Source of the DNA: CAZNKU01 sp045545235
GTDB taxonomy: Bacteria > Bacillota > Clostridia > Monoglobales > Firm-18
Length of the DNA: 30,000 nt
Assembly (NCBI GenBank): GCA_045545235.1
Contig: JAZQAN010000073.1
Location: forward strand, 1-30,000
Reading direction: 5' to 3'
Position 1 is the first letter of the stretch. Every line of letters begins with the position of its first letter. The translations under genes and the position numbers were made by a program. Of this stretch, positions 6,919 to 14,620 are shown in pieces. Below the pieces are notes generated by a model that had not been told where the DNA came from, did not search any database, and saw only the letters and a program-made list of their open reading frames with translations.

Positions 6919-7886
6919 TACATACATTTTTTGATTTTTGCTCTGGTATCGGTGGAGGTAGATTGGGTCTTGAAAAAGCCGGTCTACAATGTGTTGGACG
7001 TTCTGAAACAAGTCGGCTTGCAGATACAACATATAAACTGATGCACGATACTGAAAACGATAACAATTACGGCAACCTAAAAAAACTCGGAAAAGACAAC
7101 CTTCCAAATTTTGATGTTTTAATCGCAGGTTTTCCATGTCAAACATTCTCAGTTATAGGAAGACAAGAAGGGTTTTCGGATGACCGTGGACAGATTATTT
7201 TTCAATTATCTCGTATTATGCGTGAAATGCAGCCCAAATGTTTTATATTGGAAAATGTCAAAGGTCTTGTAACTCACGACAACGGTCATACTATAAAGAA
7301 GATTATGGAAGAGCTTAATGAGTCGGGATATGTTGCAAGTTATCGAGTTCTTACAAGCTTAAATTATCGTGTCCCTCAAATGAGGCAGAGAGTATATTTT
7401 GTAGGTTTCAGAAAAGATTTGAATTTAGATTATTCAAAGTTCTTATGGCCGGAGTTCGTGGACAAACAACCTTTATCTGACTTTTTAGTGGATGACAATG
7501 CTGCAAACGAAGAAAGGCTTACCATTTTAAAGTACTATCTCAACAATCCGGTAAACCAAGGGAAGTACACTATAGACGATTTGTTGAAAATGGAAGGCAA
7601 AATTCTCGACACACGAATGAACGATTTAAGAATATACGATGGTAGATGTCCTACTCTGCGTGCACAGCGTGATGGTGTACTATACGTTAGAGGTGGGAGA
7701 ATTTATCAATTGACCGGGTATGAAGCGTTGTTACTTCAAGGATTCCCAAAAGAATGTGCCGATAAAGTTAAAGATATTGTTTCCGACAGACACTTGTTAA
7801 TGCAAGCCGGAAATGCTATGACGGTTGATGTTATTGAGGCACTTGGGAAATCAATAGTTAAATTTTTGAACATTTTGGAGGTGTGA
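6915..7886 (+). CDS. DNA (cytosine-5-)-methyltransferase M1
   Basis: Protein of 323 residues, the usual size for type II m5C methyltransferases, which move a methyl group from SAM to C5 of cytosine. Conserved motifs are in order: I FFDFCSGIGGGRLGLE (5-20), IV GFPCQTFS with catalytic Cys75, VI ILENVKGL (Glu113), VIII QMRQRVYFVGF (155-165), and the late GNAM motif. The target-recognition region (about 170-265) differs from that of M2, so it should modify another sequence; I cannot assign the specificity. It starts at GTG, preceded by GAGGGGG, and overlaps the Nudix stop. R1 begins 2 bases after it ends. Confidence 0.93.
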   Translation: MIHTFFDFCSGIGGGRLGLEKAGLQCVGRSETSRLADTTYKLMHDTENDNNYGNLKKLGKDNLPNFDVLIAGFPCQTFSVIGRQEGFSDDRGQIIFQLSRIMREMQPKCFILENVKGLVTHDNGHTIKKIMEELNESGYVASYRVLTSLNYRVPQMRQRVYFVGFRKDLNLDYSKFLWPEFVDKQPLSDFLVDDNAANEERLTILKYYLNNPVNQGKYTIDDLLKMEGKILDTRMNDLRIYDGRCPTLRAQRDGVLYVRGGRIYQLTGYEALLLQGFPKECADKVKDIVSDRHLLMQAGNAMTVDVIEALGKSIVKFLNILEV

Positions 7887-7888
7887 TT

Positions 7889-8734
7889 ATGGCATGGGAA
7901 AAATTCGAAAAAGATTGTTTTAAATATTTATCAGACAAGTATTCTGGGGAGTTCTCGTTCGAATCGCACGGAGAACATGATTCAACAAAAGCTGATATTG
8001 AAGTTGTATCTTTAGAAGAATCAAAGTTTTTCATAGAAATAAAAGAAGATAGTTCGCAATGTTGTCAGTTTGTTGTCTTCCCTAATGCCGAAACTAAAAA
8101 ATTTGAAGTTTCAACAGATGTAAAATCACCAGACACCCAAAACAGACAAGCTATTGTTCAATTCATGGACGAAAGATATAAGAAATTCTCAAAAGTTGGA
8201 AGTAGCGGAATTTCATTAGATATTGACAAAAATATTTTATATGGCTGGGTAAATGATTTCTATACCGCTAAGAAGGTTAAATTTTTTATTACTAAGGGAG
8301 ATGAATATATACTTTTCCCTATCAGTAATTTTTCTTGCTATTTTGATATTAGTGCTGTTTACAGAAAGAAAAAAAGTGGTTCTTCTGAACCAAATAAGAA
8401 TAATAATCTTAAAGAAATTGAGGCTTGGCTTAAAGCAAACTCAACAAGTGGAATCATTGAATTTGCTTTTGTTGGCAATAAAAACAGATGTTTTTTTCAT
8501 ACCGACGCTAACATAGAAAAAAAACGAATCATATGCTCAAATTACACATACCAATTCAAAAGCAACAAACATTCAAAGAAAATCAAAGCAAAAGATGACC
8601 ATGTTTATGAGATAAGGCGCCTCTCTAACACCAACAATCCAAATGTTATTTGCCCCTTGTCTTTGAAGAAAAAACATCAAGAAACAACAGACTTATTAAT
8701 GTTTGAAAAAGACTTAGCAAACAAGGAGTTATAA
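7889..8734 (+). CDS. Type II restriction endonuclease R1, HhaI-like
   Basis: Protein of 281 residues. The start at 7889 has GGAGG (7877-7881) correctly spaced; a GTG at 7883 is too close to it. A PD-(D/E)XK-type core is visible as DSTKADIEV (Asp36) and FFIEIKE (Glu50, Lys52), followed by SSQCCQFVVFP. R2 shares this layout and many positions (DST, QC.QFV, SA.YR.K.SGS, YEIR.LSNT.N.NVI). From memory, R.HhaI has the same DST...EAK...SQCGQFV pattern and LSNTFNANVIFS near its end. It would cut unmodified DNA at the site protected by M1, an inference from adjacency. The C-terminal tail after NPNVI is lysine-rich and slightly longer than in R2. Confidence 0.8.
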   Translation: MAWEKFEKDCFKYLSDKYSGEFSFESHGEHDSTKADIEVVSLEESKFFIEIKEDSSQCCQFVVFPNAETKKFEVSTDVKSPDTQNRQAIVQFMDERYKKFSKVGSSGISLDIDKNILYGWVNDFYTAKKVKFFITKGDEYILFPISNFSCYFDISAVYRKKKSGSSEPNKNNNLKEIEAWLKANSTSGIIEFAFVGNKNRCFFHTDANIEKKRIICSNYTYQFKSNKHSKKIKAKDDHVYEIRRLSNTNNPNVICPLSLKKKHQETTDLLMFEKDLANKEL

Positions 8735-8736
8735 AT

Positions 8737-9528
8737 ATGGCTATATGGCAGGATTTTGAATTCGACTGTACCGATTATTTGAATGATACATTCGGAGAAT
8801 ATGCAACATTTTACCATGAAGGCGGAGCTGATTCCACCGTACCGGATATAAGAGTTAAAACAAATACAAACAGAACGTTTTATATTGATGCAAAACATTG
8901 TCCCGCACAGTGTGGACAATTTGTGCTGTTGCCGGATATTTCAACACGGACTTTTAAATACAGCACTTTAAATGCAAACAGAATAAATGCTCATGCAATT
9001 GAAATTATCGAATTTATGAACAGGGATTTTGATGAGTTCAGAGATGCTGGAACTGCCGGAAAAGACATAAATATGCAAAACGGCTCCAAAATCTTTGCCG
9101 ATTGGATTATCCAAACATACAAAGAAAAAGGAGCACGTCTATTTATTACCAATGATTTTACAATTATAGACATTGACGATTTTTCGGAATATTTCAATGT
9201 TTCTGCTAAATACCGAATCAAACGTAGTGGCTCAAATAGTGTTGGAAGAAGTCGATTATCTGTGATATCTTCGTTACTGAAAAACGAATTTCGAAGCATA
9301 TCTTCTTCAAGAACACAAGGTGACAAACTTTTTGTTACTTCGTCTGTTGATTTACATAATACTCGTTTTATTTATGAAGGTAACGAGTATATGATTTCGT
9401 CACGTGATTCCGAGTATGAGATTAGAAAACTATCCAACACTTATAATGCAAACGTTATTTTTTCAATAGACCTCAAAAATGATAAATCGGGGCTTTCCGA
9501 TAGCGATTTTATCGGTTTTCTAAAATAG
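8737..9528 (+). CDS. Type II restriction endonuclease R2, HhaI-like (GCGC predicted)
   Basis: Protein of 263 residues, close to R.HhaI in length. A textbook PD-(D/E)XK core reads VPDIRV (Asp37) and FYIDAKHCP (Asp51, Lys53), followed by AQCGQFVLLPD. The C-terminal part has YEIRKLSNTYNANVIFSIDL, very like R.HhaI from memory. AAGGAG precedes the ATG, two bases after the R1 stop, so R1 and R2 are co-transcribed. Its 3' end overlaps the convergent 100-residue gene by 20 bases. Because M2 is a near copy of M.HhaI, R2 is the best candidate for the GCGC-cutting partner. A heterodimer with R1 is the main alternative. Confidence 0.82.
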   Translation: MAIWQDFEFDCTDYLNDTFGEYATFYHEGGADSTVPDIRVKTNTNRTFYIDAKHCPAQCGQFVLLPDISTRTFKYSTLNANRINAHAIEIIEFMNRDFDEFRDAGTAGKDINMQNGSKIFADWIIQTYKEKGARLFITNDFTIIDIDDFSEYFNVSAKYRIKRSGSNSVGRSRLSVISSLLKNEFRSISSSRTQGDKLFVTSSVDLHNTRFIYEGNEYMISSRDSEYEIRKLSNTYNANVIFSIDLKNDKSGLSDSDFIGFLK

Positions 9529-9811
9529 TTTCTTGTAGAAACGATATATATTTTTGAAGTGCATATTTATATGTGCTTAATTGGTATTTTCCTATAGGCA
9601 GTGATGTTTTAAGTGCTTTCATCTGCTCATTGATACCCTTATTTCTAAACAAGGAGAGCAGTGTGCCACATTCATCTTTACGATATTCTATGTCAATATC
9701 ACAAAGGGTTATTTCTCGTTCTATGCGTTTGAGTCTTGAAACAATATCACTTACAACTTTTTTGTTGGCATTTTGGCGAGAAAGCCATGTGCGAAAATCC
9801 AGTTCGTTCAT
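9509..9811 (-). CDS. Small protein with integrase-like SAM domain, R-M associated
   Basis: Protein of 100 residues on the minus strand directly behind M2. AGGAGTG lies within the last codons of M2 and 7 bases before this ATG, so the two are coupled. FRTWLSRQNANKKVVSDIVSR followed by helices and LPIGKYQLSTYKYALQKYISF resembles the SAM-like core-binding fold of tyrosine recombinases, but no catalytic domain follows. It could aid DNA binding, or be a regulator or remnant. The function is not known to me. Confidence 0.6.
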   Translation of the reverse strand: MNELDFRTWLSRQNANKKVVSDIVSRLKRIEREITLCDIDIEYRKDECGTLLSLFRNKGINEQMKALKTSLPIGKYQLSTYKYALQKYISFLQETILENR

Positions 9812-9815
9812 AAGC

Positions 9816-10796
9816 TTACACTCCTTTTACACATTCACCGATTTCCTTGCCAATATATTGGAGAACATCAATTACAACAGAATTGCCGAACTGCTGATAT
9901 GCTTGATTTGCATTATCGCAAATTTTATAACTATCAGGATAACCCATAATTCTCGCACATTCTCTTGGGTGCAAACGTCTTGTTTTTCCGTTGATGAGAA
10001 AACCACCAGTTTTTGCGAAAACTCCGCCTCCATAGGCGGATAACGTTATTGCAATTCCTTTAGTGCTATAAATTCGTTCACCTTGACCACCTTTGTTTAC
10101 AATTCCCAAACGAATCGGTTTGTCGCTATACTCATCATCAGTTGTGATACTATAGTAGGTGTCGGGTCTGTTCACATATAACTTTTCTACCATTTTTTCG
10201 TCATCAAGCAGAAAATCTTCTACATGGCGAGTGAGTTTGAAAGGAGTTGGGAAAGAGAATTCTGATATATTCAAATCTTTCCTAAAACAGACCATATAAA
10301 TCCTCTCTCTTTTTTGTGGTACACCATAGTCTACGGCACTTAATACTCTTTGGTTAAATGAGTATCCAAGTTCCTCCATAGTGTTCCTAACCACATCCAA
10401 GGTGCGTCCATTATCGTGAGAAGCAAAATTTTTAACGTTTTCCATAAATACGATTTTGGGCTTTTTGGCTTTTACAATTCGTGCAACATCAAAAAATAAA
10501 GTTCCGCGACTATCTTCAAAACCTCTCTGCTTACCGCTTATCGAAAAAGCTTGGCACGGAAATCCGGCACATAATATATCATGGTCAGGTATGGTGTTTT
10601 CATCAACCTGTGTGATATCTCCCTCGGGAACATTTCCAAAGTTGTCCGCATAAACCCTTTGAACAGGCTTGTCCCATTCGTTTGAGTATACACAATGTGC
10701 CCCAAGGGATTCAAGAGCTATTCTAAAGCCGCCGAGACCAGCAAATAAATCAATAAAGGAATAACCTGTAAGTGTTTTCTCTTGAATATCAATCAT
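9816..10796 (-). CDS. DNA (cytosine-5-)-methyltransferase M2, M.HhaI orthologue (GCGC predicted)
   Basis: Protein of 326 residues, against 327 for M.HhaI as I recall it. It aligns from the first residue (MIDIQEKTLTG against MIEIKDKQLTG). Motif I is FIDLFAGLGGFRIALES (14-30). The catalytic Cys81 in GFPCQAFSISGKQ has the same number as in M.HhaI. MENVKNFASHDNG and QKRERIYM follow. The target-recognition part RLGIVNKGGQGERIYS and GIAITLSAYGGGVFAKTGG is almost identical, so modification of the inner cytosine of GCGC is predicted. The start at 10796 is chosen over 10811 because GGAGG (10809-10805) precedes it, the upstream promoter would start transcription near 10813, and M.HhaI begins here. Confidence 0.93.
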   Translation of the reverse strand: MIDIQEKTLTGYSFIDLFAGLGGFRIALESLGAHCVYSNEWDKPVQRVYADNFGNVPEGDITQVDENTIPDHDILCAGFPCQAFSISGKQRGFEDSRGTLFFDVARIVKAKKPKIVFMENVKNFASHDNGRTLDVVRNTMEELGYSFNQRVLSAVDYGVPQKRERIYMVCFRKDLNISEFSFPTPFKLTRHVEDFLLDDEKMVEKLYVNRPDTYYSITTDDEYSDKPIRLGIVNKGGQGERIYSTKGIAITLSAYGGGVFAKTGGFLINGKTRRLHPRECARIMGYPDSYKICDNANQAYQQFGNSVVIDVLQYIGKEIGECVKGV

Positions 10797-10819
10797 TGCA
10801 ATTACCTCCATTGATACAA

Positions 10820-10848
10820 ATTATAGCGCATAGCGCACGAATTGTCAA
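10820..10848 (-). promoter_or_regulatory. Consensus promoter of M2 with two GCGC sites in the spacer
   Basis: On the minus strand TTGACA (10848-10843), a 17-bp spacer and TATAAT (10825-10820) are a perfect SigA match. The spacer contains a tandem TGCGCTATGCGCTA, giving GCGC at 10833-10836 and 10826-10829, the latter touching the -10 box. GCGC is the predicted M2 target, so methylation could alter promoter use. Confidence 0.88.
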
Positions 10849-10943
10849 TGAATTATCCATCATTTCGTTTAATTTTACAATCGATTATTATCCTGCACCC
10901 CCTATGGTAAAATTCTATTAAAATATAAGCTATTATCCATAAG

Positions 10944-10979
10944 AAAACCTTGTGTTCATAACGAATACAAGGTTTTTTC
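10944..10979 (+). terminator. Rho-independent terminator at the island edge
   Basis: AAAACCTTGTGTTC (10944-10957) pairs with GAATACAAGGTTTT (10963-10976) with one G-U pair, followed by further T residues. No plus-strand gene ends just upstream, so it may be left over from a lost gene or shield the araC region. Apart from this and the M2 promoter, 10849-11120 shows no gene. Confidence 0.75.
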
Positions 10980-11034
10980 TATCTTGGCACTTCACCGAAG
11001 TAGACCGTTTTAAACAAATCTTTTTGGTCGGCTT

Positions 11035-11057
11035 TTCGTCGGCTCGTCAGTTTTGGA
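11035..11057 (+). repeat. Dispersed GC-rich motif, copy 2
   Basis: TTCGTCGGCTCGTCAGTTTT followed by GGA. A near copy at 28952-28977 has an extra TCGT, and the core TTCGTCGGC also occurs on the minus strand at 61-69. All three lie in intergenic DNA. The meaning is unknown. Confidence 0.4.
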
Positions 11058-11120
11058 CTAAAAGTGGTTCGAATTAGTACGTAGTTTCAACATTTTTGAG
11101 GCTTTTCCAAAAATTTATTA

Positions 11121-11149
11121 TTGATTTTAAAATCAACTTGTGTTACGAT
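11121..11149 (+). promoter_or_regulatory. araC-type gene promoter overlapping a 16-bp palindrome
   Basis: TTGATT (11121-11126), a 17-bp spacer, and TACGAT (11144-11149). The -35 box is the left end of the perfect palindrome TTGATTTTAAAATCAA (11121-11136), a possible operator for autoregulation. Confidence 0.6.
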
Positions 11150-11169
11150 GAAAAAAGAGGTGGCGCAAA

Positions 11170-11958
11170 ATGAATTTGGAAAACTTTATTCGAGTGGTTT
11201 CGACCAGTATATTAACTATTTCCGATCCCTATGAAAGAGGCAGTAATCGACCTTTGGGCAGAAAGGATTGGCACATTCTATACATAATTAAAGGTCGTTG
11301 TTTTGTGAGTATCGATGATATTGAATTTGAATGTAAATCCGGAACCGTTGTTATATATCCTCCTGATACTCCACAAAAATACAGATTTAATAAAAATGAA
11401 GAAAGCAAATATTTTTTTGTTCATTTTGAAGGTGATTGGTGTTACAAATTACTTGGTGAATTAACTGAAAGAATATATTTTATTGGAAAAAACATAAATC
11501 TTGAAGAAATGATTTATAAATTTGTGGATGAGTATACATTAAAACTTCCATTTTATGAAACATTGTCGGGAACGATGCTTTTAAGTATAATTACTTTTAT
11601 ACTAAGAGAAATTAGTTATGCGAATTTGGAGTATAATTCCAGAAAAAAAGTAATGGAAATTTGCAGATATATGCAGTCCAATTACTCTGAAAAATTAGCT
11701 GTTGGTGATTATGCAAATATGTGTAATTTGAGCGAAAGTCGTTTTTCACATTTGTTTAAGGAAATTATGAATATTAGTCCACAACAGTATTTGGTTGATA
11801 TTCGTATTCAAAAAGCAAAAAGTTTACTGGAAGATACTGATTTGCCAATTTCAAAAATAAGTGATATAGTAGGTTTGCAAAATCAACATTACTTTAGTAG
11901 AATGTTTAAAAAATATACCTTGTTGTCACCATTGGAATACAGAAAAAGTATGCGATAG
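11170..11958 (+). CDS. AraC-family transcriptional regulator
   Basis: Protein of 262 residues. The N-terminal half is a cupin-like ligand domain (HILYIIKGRCFVSIDDIEFE, then GTVVIYPPDTPQKYRF). The C-terminal 100 residues are the double helix-turn-helix typical of AraC/XylS: NLSESRFSHLFKEIMNISPQQYLVDIRI, then ISDIVGLQNQHYFSRMFKKY and SPLEYRKS. GAGGTGG precedes the ATG. It is encoded just ahead of, and parallel to, the polysaccharide operon, so it most likely activates that operon in response to a sugar. It has its own promoter and terminator. Confidence 0.9.
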   Translation: MNLENFIRVVSTSILTISDPYERGSNRPLGRKDWHILYIIKGRCFVSIDDIEFECKSGTVVIYPPDTPQKYRFNKNEESKYFFVHFEGDWCYKLLGELTERIYFIGKNINLEEMIYKFVDEYTLKLPFYETLSGTMLLSIITFILREISYANLEYNSRKKVMEICRYMQSNYSEKLAVGDYANMCNLSESRFSHLFKEIMNISPQQYLVDIRIQKAKSLLEDTDLPISKISDIVGLQNQHYFSRMFKKYTLLSPLEYRKSMR

Positions 11959-11976
11959 TTTATCGCATACTTTTTT
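11943..11976 (+). terminator. Terminator overlapping the araC stop codon
   Basis: AAAAAGTATGCGATA (11943-11957) and its perfect complement (11961-11975) surround the loop GTT, with a T-run at the end. The TAG stop codon lies inside the stem. Confidence 0.92.
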
Positions 11977-12022
11977 ATGTTTTGCATAGCAGAAAAGTGC
12001 AAAAAAACGACAGATAACTTTA

Positions 12023-12051
12023 TTTAAAACCATATGAAATAATGCTATAAT
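12023..12051 (+). promoter_or_regulatory. Candidate promoter of the polysaccharide operon
   Basis: TATAAT (12046-12051) with an extended TGC just before it. The -35 is weak (TTTAAA, 12023-12028) at a 17-bp distance. A weak -35 fits a promoter that needs an activator such as the neighbouring AraC-type protein. Confidence 0.6.
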
Positions 12052-12089
12052 TAAGTTGTATATTATGGTTTTTATAAGGAGTAGTGTCA

Positions 12090-13241
12090 ATGCTTAAATT
12101 GGGAGTTATAGGTTACGGTACAAGAATTAACACAATTGTCAAATTACTTGTAAATAGCGGAGAGGTTAAACTTGCTGCAGTAATGGATGTTGATACAGAT
12201 GCAGTCAAAGAAAAATATATTGAACCTAATGGATTTGAAAATGTAAATTATTACACTGATGCGGAGAAAATGCTGGAAAATGAAAAGCTTGATGGTATTT
12301 GTATCGGTACAAGATGTTCATTACATACCCACTATGCTATGTTGGTTGCAAAATATAATATACCGCTATTTTTGGAAAAGCCTGTTTGCACAACTTACAA
12401 AGACTTGGACAGATTAAAATCAATACCGCATATGAATGACAAAACTATTGTTTCTTTTCCTTTGCGTCTTTCCAATTTATGTTCTTATGTGAAAAGTATT
12501 ATTGATAGCGGAAAGCTTGGGGAAATAACTCATGTTCAGGCATACAATAATGTAACATACGGCAGAGGATATTTTCATCTGTGGTATCGTAATGATAGTG
12601 AAACAGGGGGACTTTTCCTTCAAAAGTCAACACATGACCTTGATTATATCAACTATCTTTTGGGTGACATAAAACCTGTTCGTGTGTGTGCAATGGAATC
12701 AAAGCAGATATATAAAGGCGATAAGCCTGCAGGATTAAAATGTGTGGATTGTGTTGAGCGTGAAACATGTCGCGAAAGTGATATTAATGTAAAAAAACTT
12801 AAAGATGGCAGAAGAATAGGTGAATACTGTTGTTTCGCAGTAGATACAGGTAACCACGACAGTGGGTCAATGTTAATAGAATATGATAATGGCTTACATG
12901 TTGTGTACAGTCAGAATTTTATTGTCAGAAGCGGAGCAGGAAAACGAGGAGCTCGTATTATAGGTTATGATGGTACACTTGAGTTTGATTGGAATACATC
13001 AACTGTTACAGTATATGACCATTTTAATAATACAACAGACATAAAAGTTCTTGCTAAAACTGATGGTCATGGTGGCGGCGATGAACTGCTATGTGATGAT
13101 TTTATTTCTGTTATGAAAGGTGAAGGTAAATCACATTCACCACTTTCAGAGGGTATTTTAAGTGCAGAATTGTGTCTTGCTGCACGCAAATCTGCGGAAA
13201 ATAATGTGTTTGTAGATATTAAAAAAGGAGCAAAATTTTAA
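12090..13241 (+). CDS. Gfo/Idh/MocA family oxidoreductase
   Basis: NAD(P)-dependent sugar dehydrogenase-like protein of 383 residues. The N-terminal Rossmann fold shows LGVIGYGTR (3-11) and the family EKP motif (PLFLEKPVC near residue 94). A middle insert carries a cysteine group C-X2-C-X5-C (KCVDCVERETC), seen in some members and possibly binding metal or forming a structural site. AAGGAG (12076-12081) sets the start at 12090 rather than the GTG at 12084. Its stop overlaps the next ATG by one base (TAATG). Likely role: oxidation or epimerisation of a sugar or uronic acid released by the operon's glycosidases. Substrate unknown. Confidence 0.88.
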   Translation: MLKLGVIGYGTRINTIVKLLVNSGEVKLAAVMDVDTDAVKEKYIEPNGFENVNYYTDAEKMLENEKLDGICIGTRCSLHTHYAMLVAKYNIPLFLEKPVCTTYKDLDRLKSIPHMNDKTIVSFPLRLSNLCSYVKSIIDSGKLGEITHVQAYNNVTYGRGYFHLWYRNDSETGGLFLQKSTHDLDYINYLLGDIKPVRVCAMESKQIYKGDKPAGLKCVDCVERETCRESDINVKKLKDGRRIGEYCCFAVDTGNHDSGSMLIEYDNGLHVVYSQNFIVRSGAGKRGARIIGYDGTLEFDWNTSTVTVYDHFNNTTDIKVLAKTDGHGGGDELLCDDFISVMKGEGKSHSPLSEGILSAELCLAARKSAENNVFVDIKKGAKF

Positions 13242-14578
13242 TGTATAACATACTTGATTATGGTGCAGTAAGTGACGGAAAAACTAACTCAGCCGTTTTT
13301 GTACAAAAAGCAATAGATGAATGTGCCAAAAACGGTGGCGGCGTTATTTATTTTCCTTATGGAAAGTACGTAATGTCAACTGTTCATTTATACAATGATA
13401 TTCACCTTGTATTTGAACCCGGAACATTAATCCTCGGAAGCCTTAACCCCGACGATTTCGATGCACGCGAGGAAATAAAATATCCTCTATATCAGGATTG
13501 TTCGCATTCGTATTTTAGAAGATCACTTTTCTGGGCTGAAGATTGCGAAAATATATCATTTACAGGAAATGCAACAATTGATATGCAGGAAGTTTGGGAA
13601 AATACCTTTGTTCCCAACGAAAAGAAATGGGTAGGTTGCCGTGCAAACAAAATCATTTCCCTAAAAAGATGCAAAAATGTACTAATCTCTGATTTGAAAA
13701 TGTACAATGCAACCGATTTGGCGGTATATTTTGCAGGATGTGAAGATGTTAGGGTTACAGGACTTACTATGCTGGTAAACATCGACGGAATCAGTCCCGA
13801 TTGCTGTAAGAATGTTGTTATCTCCGACTGTAATGTAGTTGCCGGTGATGACGGGATAGTCCTTAAAACTTCTTATACCTTAAACGAAAAAAGAGCTTGT
13901 GAAAACATATCAATTTCAAACTGCGTCGTATCATCAAGGATGTGTGCAATAAAACTCGGAACAGAAAGCAATGGCGATTTTAAAAACATCAGTGTAAGTA
14001 ATTGTTCCATATACGATACATGCCTTACCGGTGTTGCACTTGAAGTAGCTGACGGAGGTGTTATGGATGGAGTTACCGTTACCGGAATAACAATGAAAAA
14101 TGTAGGCACACCCTTTATCATAATGCTCACCGACAGAAGATGTGCACCGAAAGGAGCAACCATTGGAAAAATAAAGAATATTATAATTGACAATTTAGTC
14201 GCTACAGGGCCATACGGATATATCAACCCTATACGATATACTACTATAATACCTGATGAAGAATTGTTTAATGCTCCTGTAGTGATTGCATCCGGTGTTG
14301 TAGGACAACCGGGTGAAAAATTAGAGAATATCAGCTTATCAAATATATACCTTACAGTGCCGGGAGGAATAGGAGAAGCAGGCAGAGATATTATTGTTCC
14401 TGAAAACCCCGGTGCAACACCATCTGCGGGAGCACATGGTGAACTCTTGCCTGCAAGCGGAATATTTTTTCGTCATGTAAAAAATCTTTCAATACAAAAT
14501 GTAAATGTTTTTACCATTGATGATGATGCAAGAGAAGAAATGTTCTTTGATGATGTTGAAGGATTAAAAATTTATTAA
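13241..14578 (+). CDS. GH28-type glycoside hydrolase (pectin-lyase fold)
   Basis: Right-handed beta-helix protein of 445 residues. The N-terminus ILDYGAVSDGKTNSAVFVQK with NGGGVIYFPYGKY is typical of the fold. VNIDGISPDCC (Asp182) and AGDDGIVLKT (Asp203, Asp204) match the NTD and DD catalytic motifs of polygalacturonases. The usual GHG histidine motif is not seen where expected; the segment reads SSRMCAIKLGTES. There is no signal peptide, so it should act in the cytoplasm on imported oligosaccharides, perhaps a galacturonosyl or rhamnogalacturonan-like linkage. It overlaps the preceding gene by one base. Confidence 0.87.
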   Translation: MYNILDYGAVSDGKTNSAVFVQKAIDECAKNGGGVIYFPYGKYVMSTVHLYNDIHLVFEPGTLILGSLNPDDFDAREEIKYPLYQDCSHSYFRRSLFWAEDCENISFTGNATIDMQEVWENTFVPNEKKWVGCRANKIISLKRCKNVLISDLKMYNATDLAVYFAGCEDVRVTGLTMLVNIDGISPDCCKNVVISDCNVVAGDDGIVLKTSYTLNEKRACENISISNCVVSSRMCAIKLGTESNGDFKNISVSNCSIYDTCLTGVALEVADGGVMDGVTVTGITMKNVGTPFIIMLTDRRCAPKGATIGKIKNIIIDNLVATGPYGYINPIRYTTIIPDEELFNAPVVIASGVVGQPGEKLENISLSNIYLTVPGGIGEAGRDIIVPENPGATPSAGAHGELLPASGIFFRHVKNLSIQNVNVFTIDDDAREEMFFDDVEGLKIY

Positions 14579-14620
14579 TTGAGTATAGCTTTATAAGAAT
14601 TTTAAAAGGAGCGATAAACT

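Noticed and set aside
6241..10796. Primary reading as a Bpu10I/BbvCI-type system with one asymmetric site
   Set aside because: Two R and two M genes fit that layout, but M2 is almost identical to M.HhaI in its target-recognition region, which implies a palindromic GCGC target. Kept only as an alternative.
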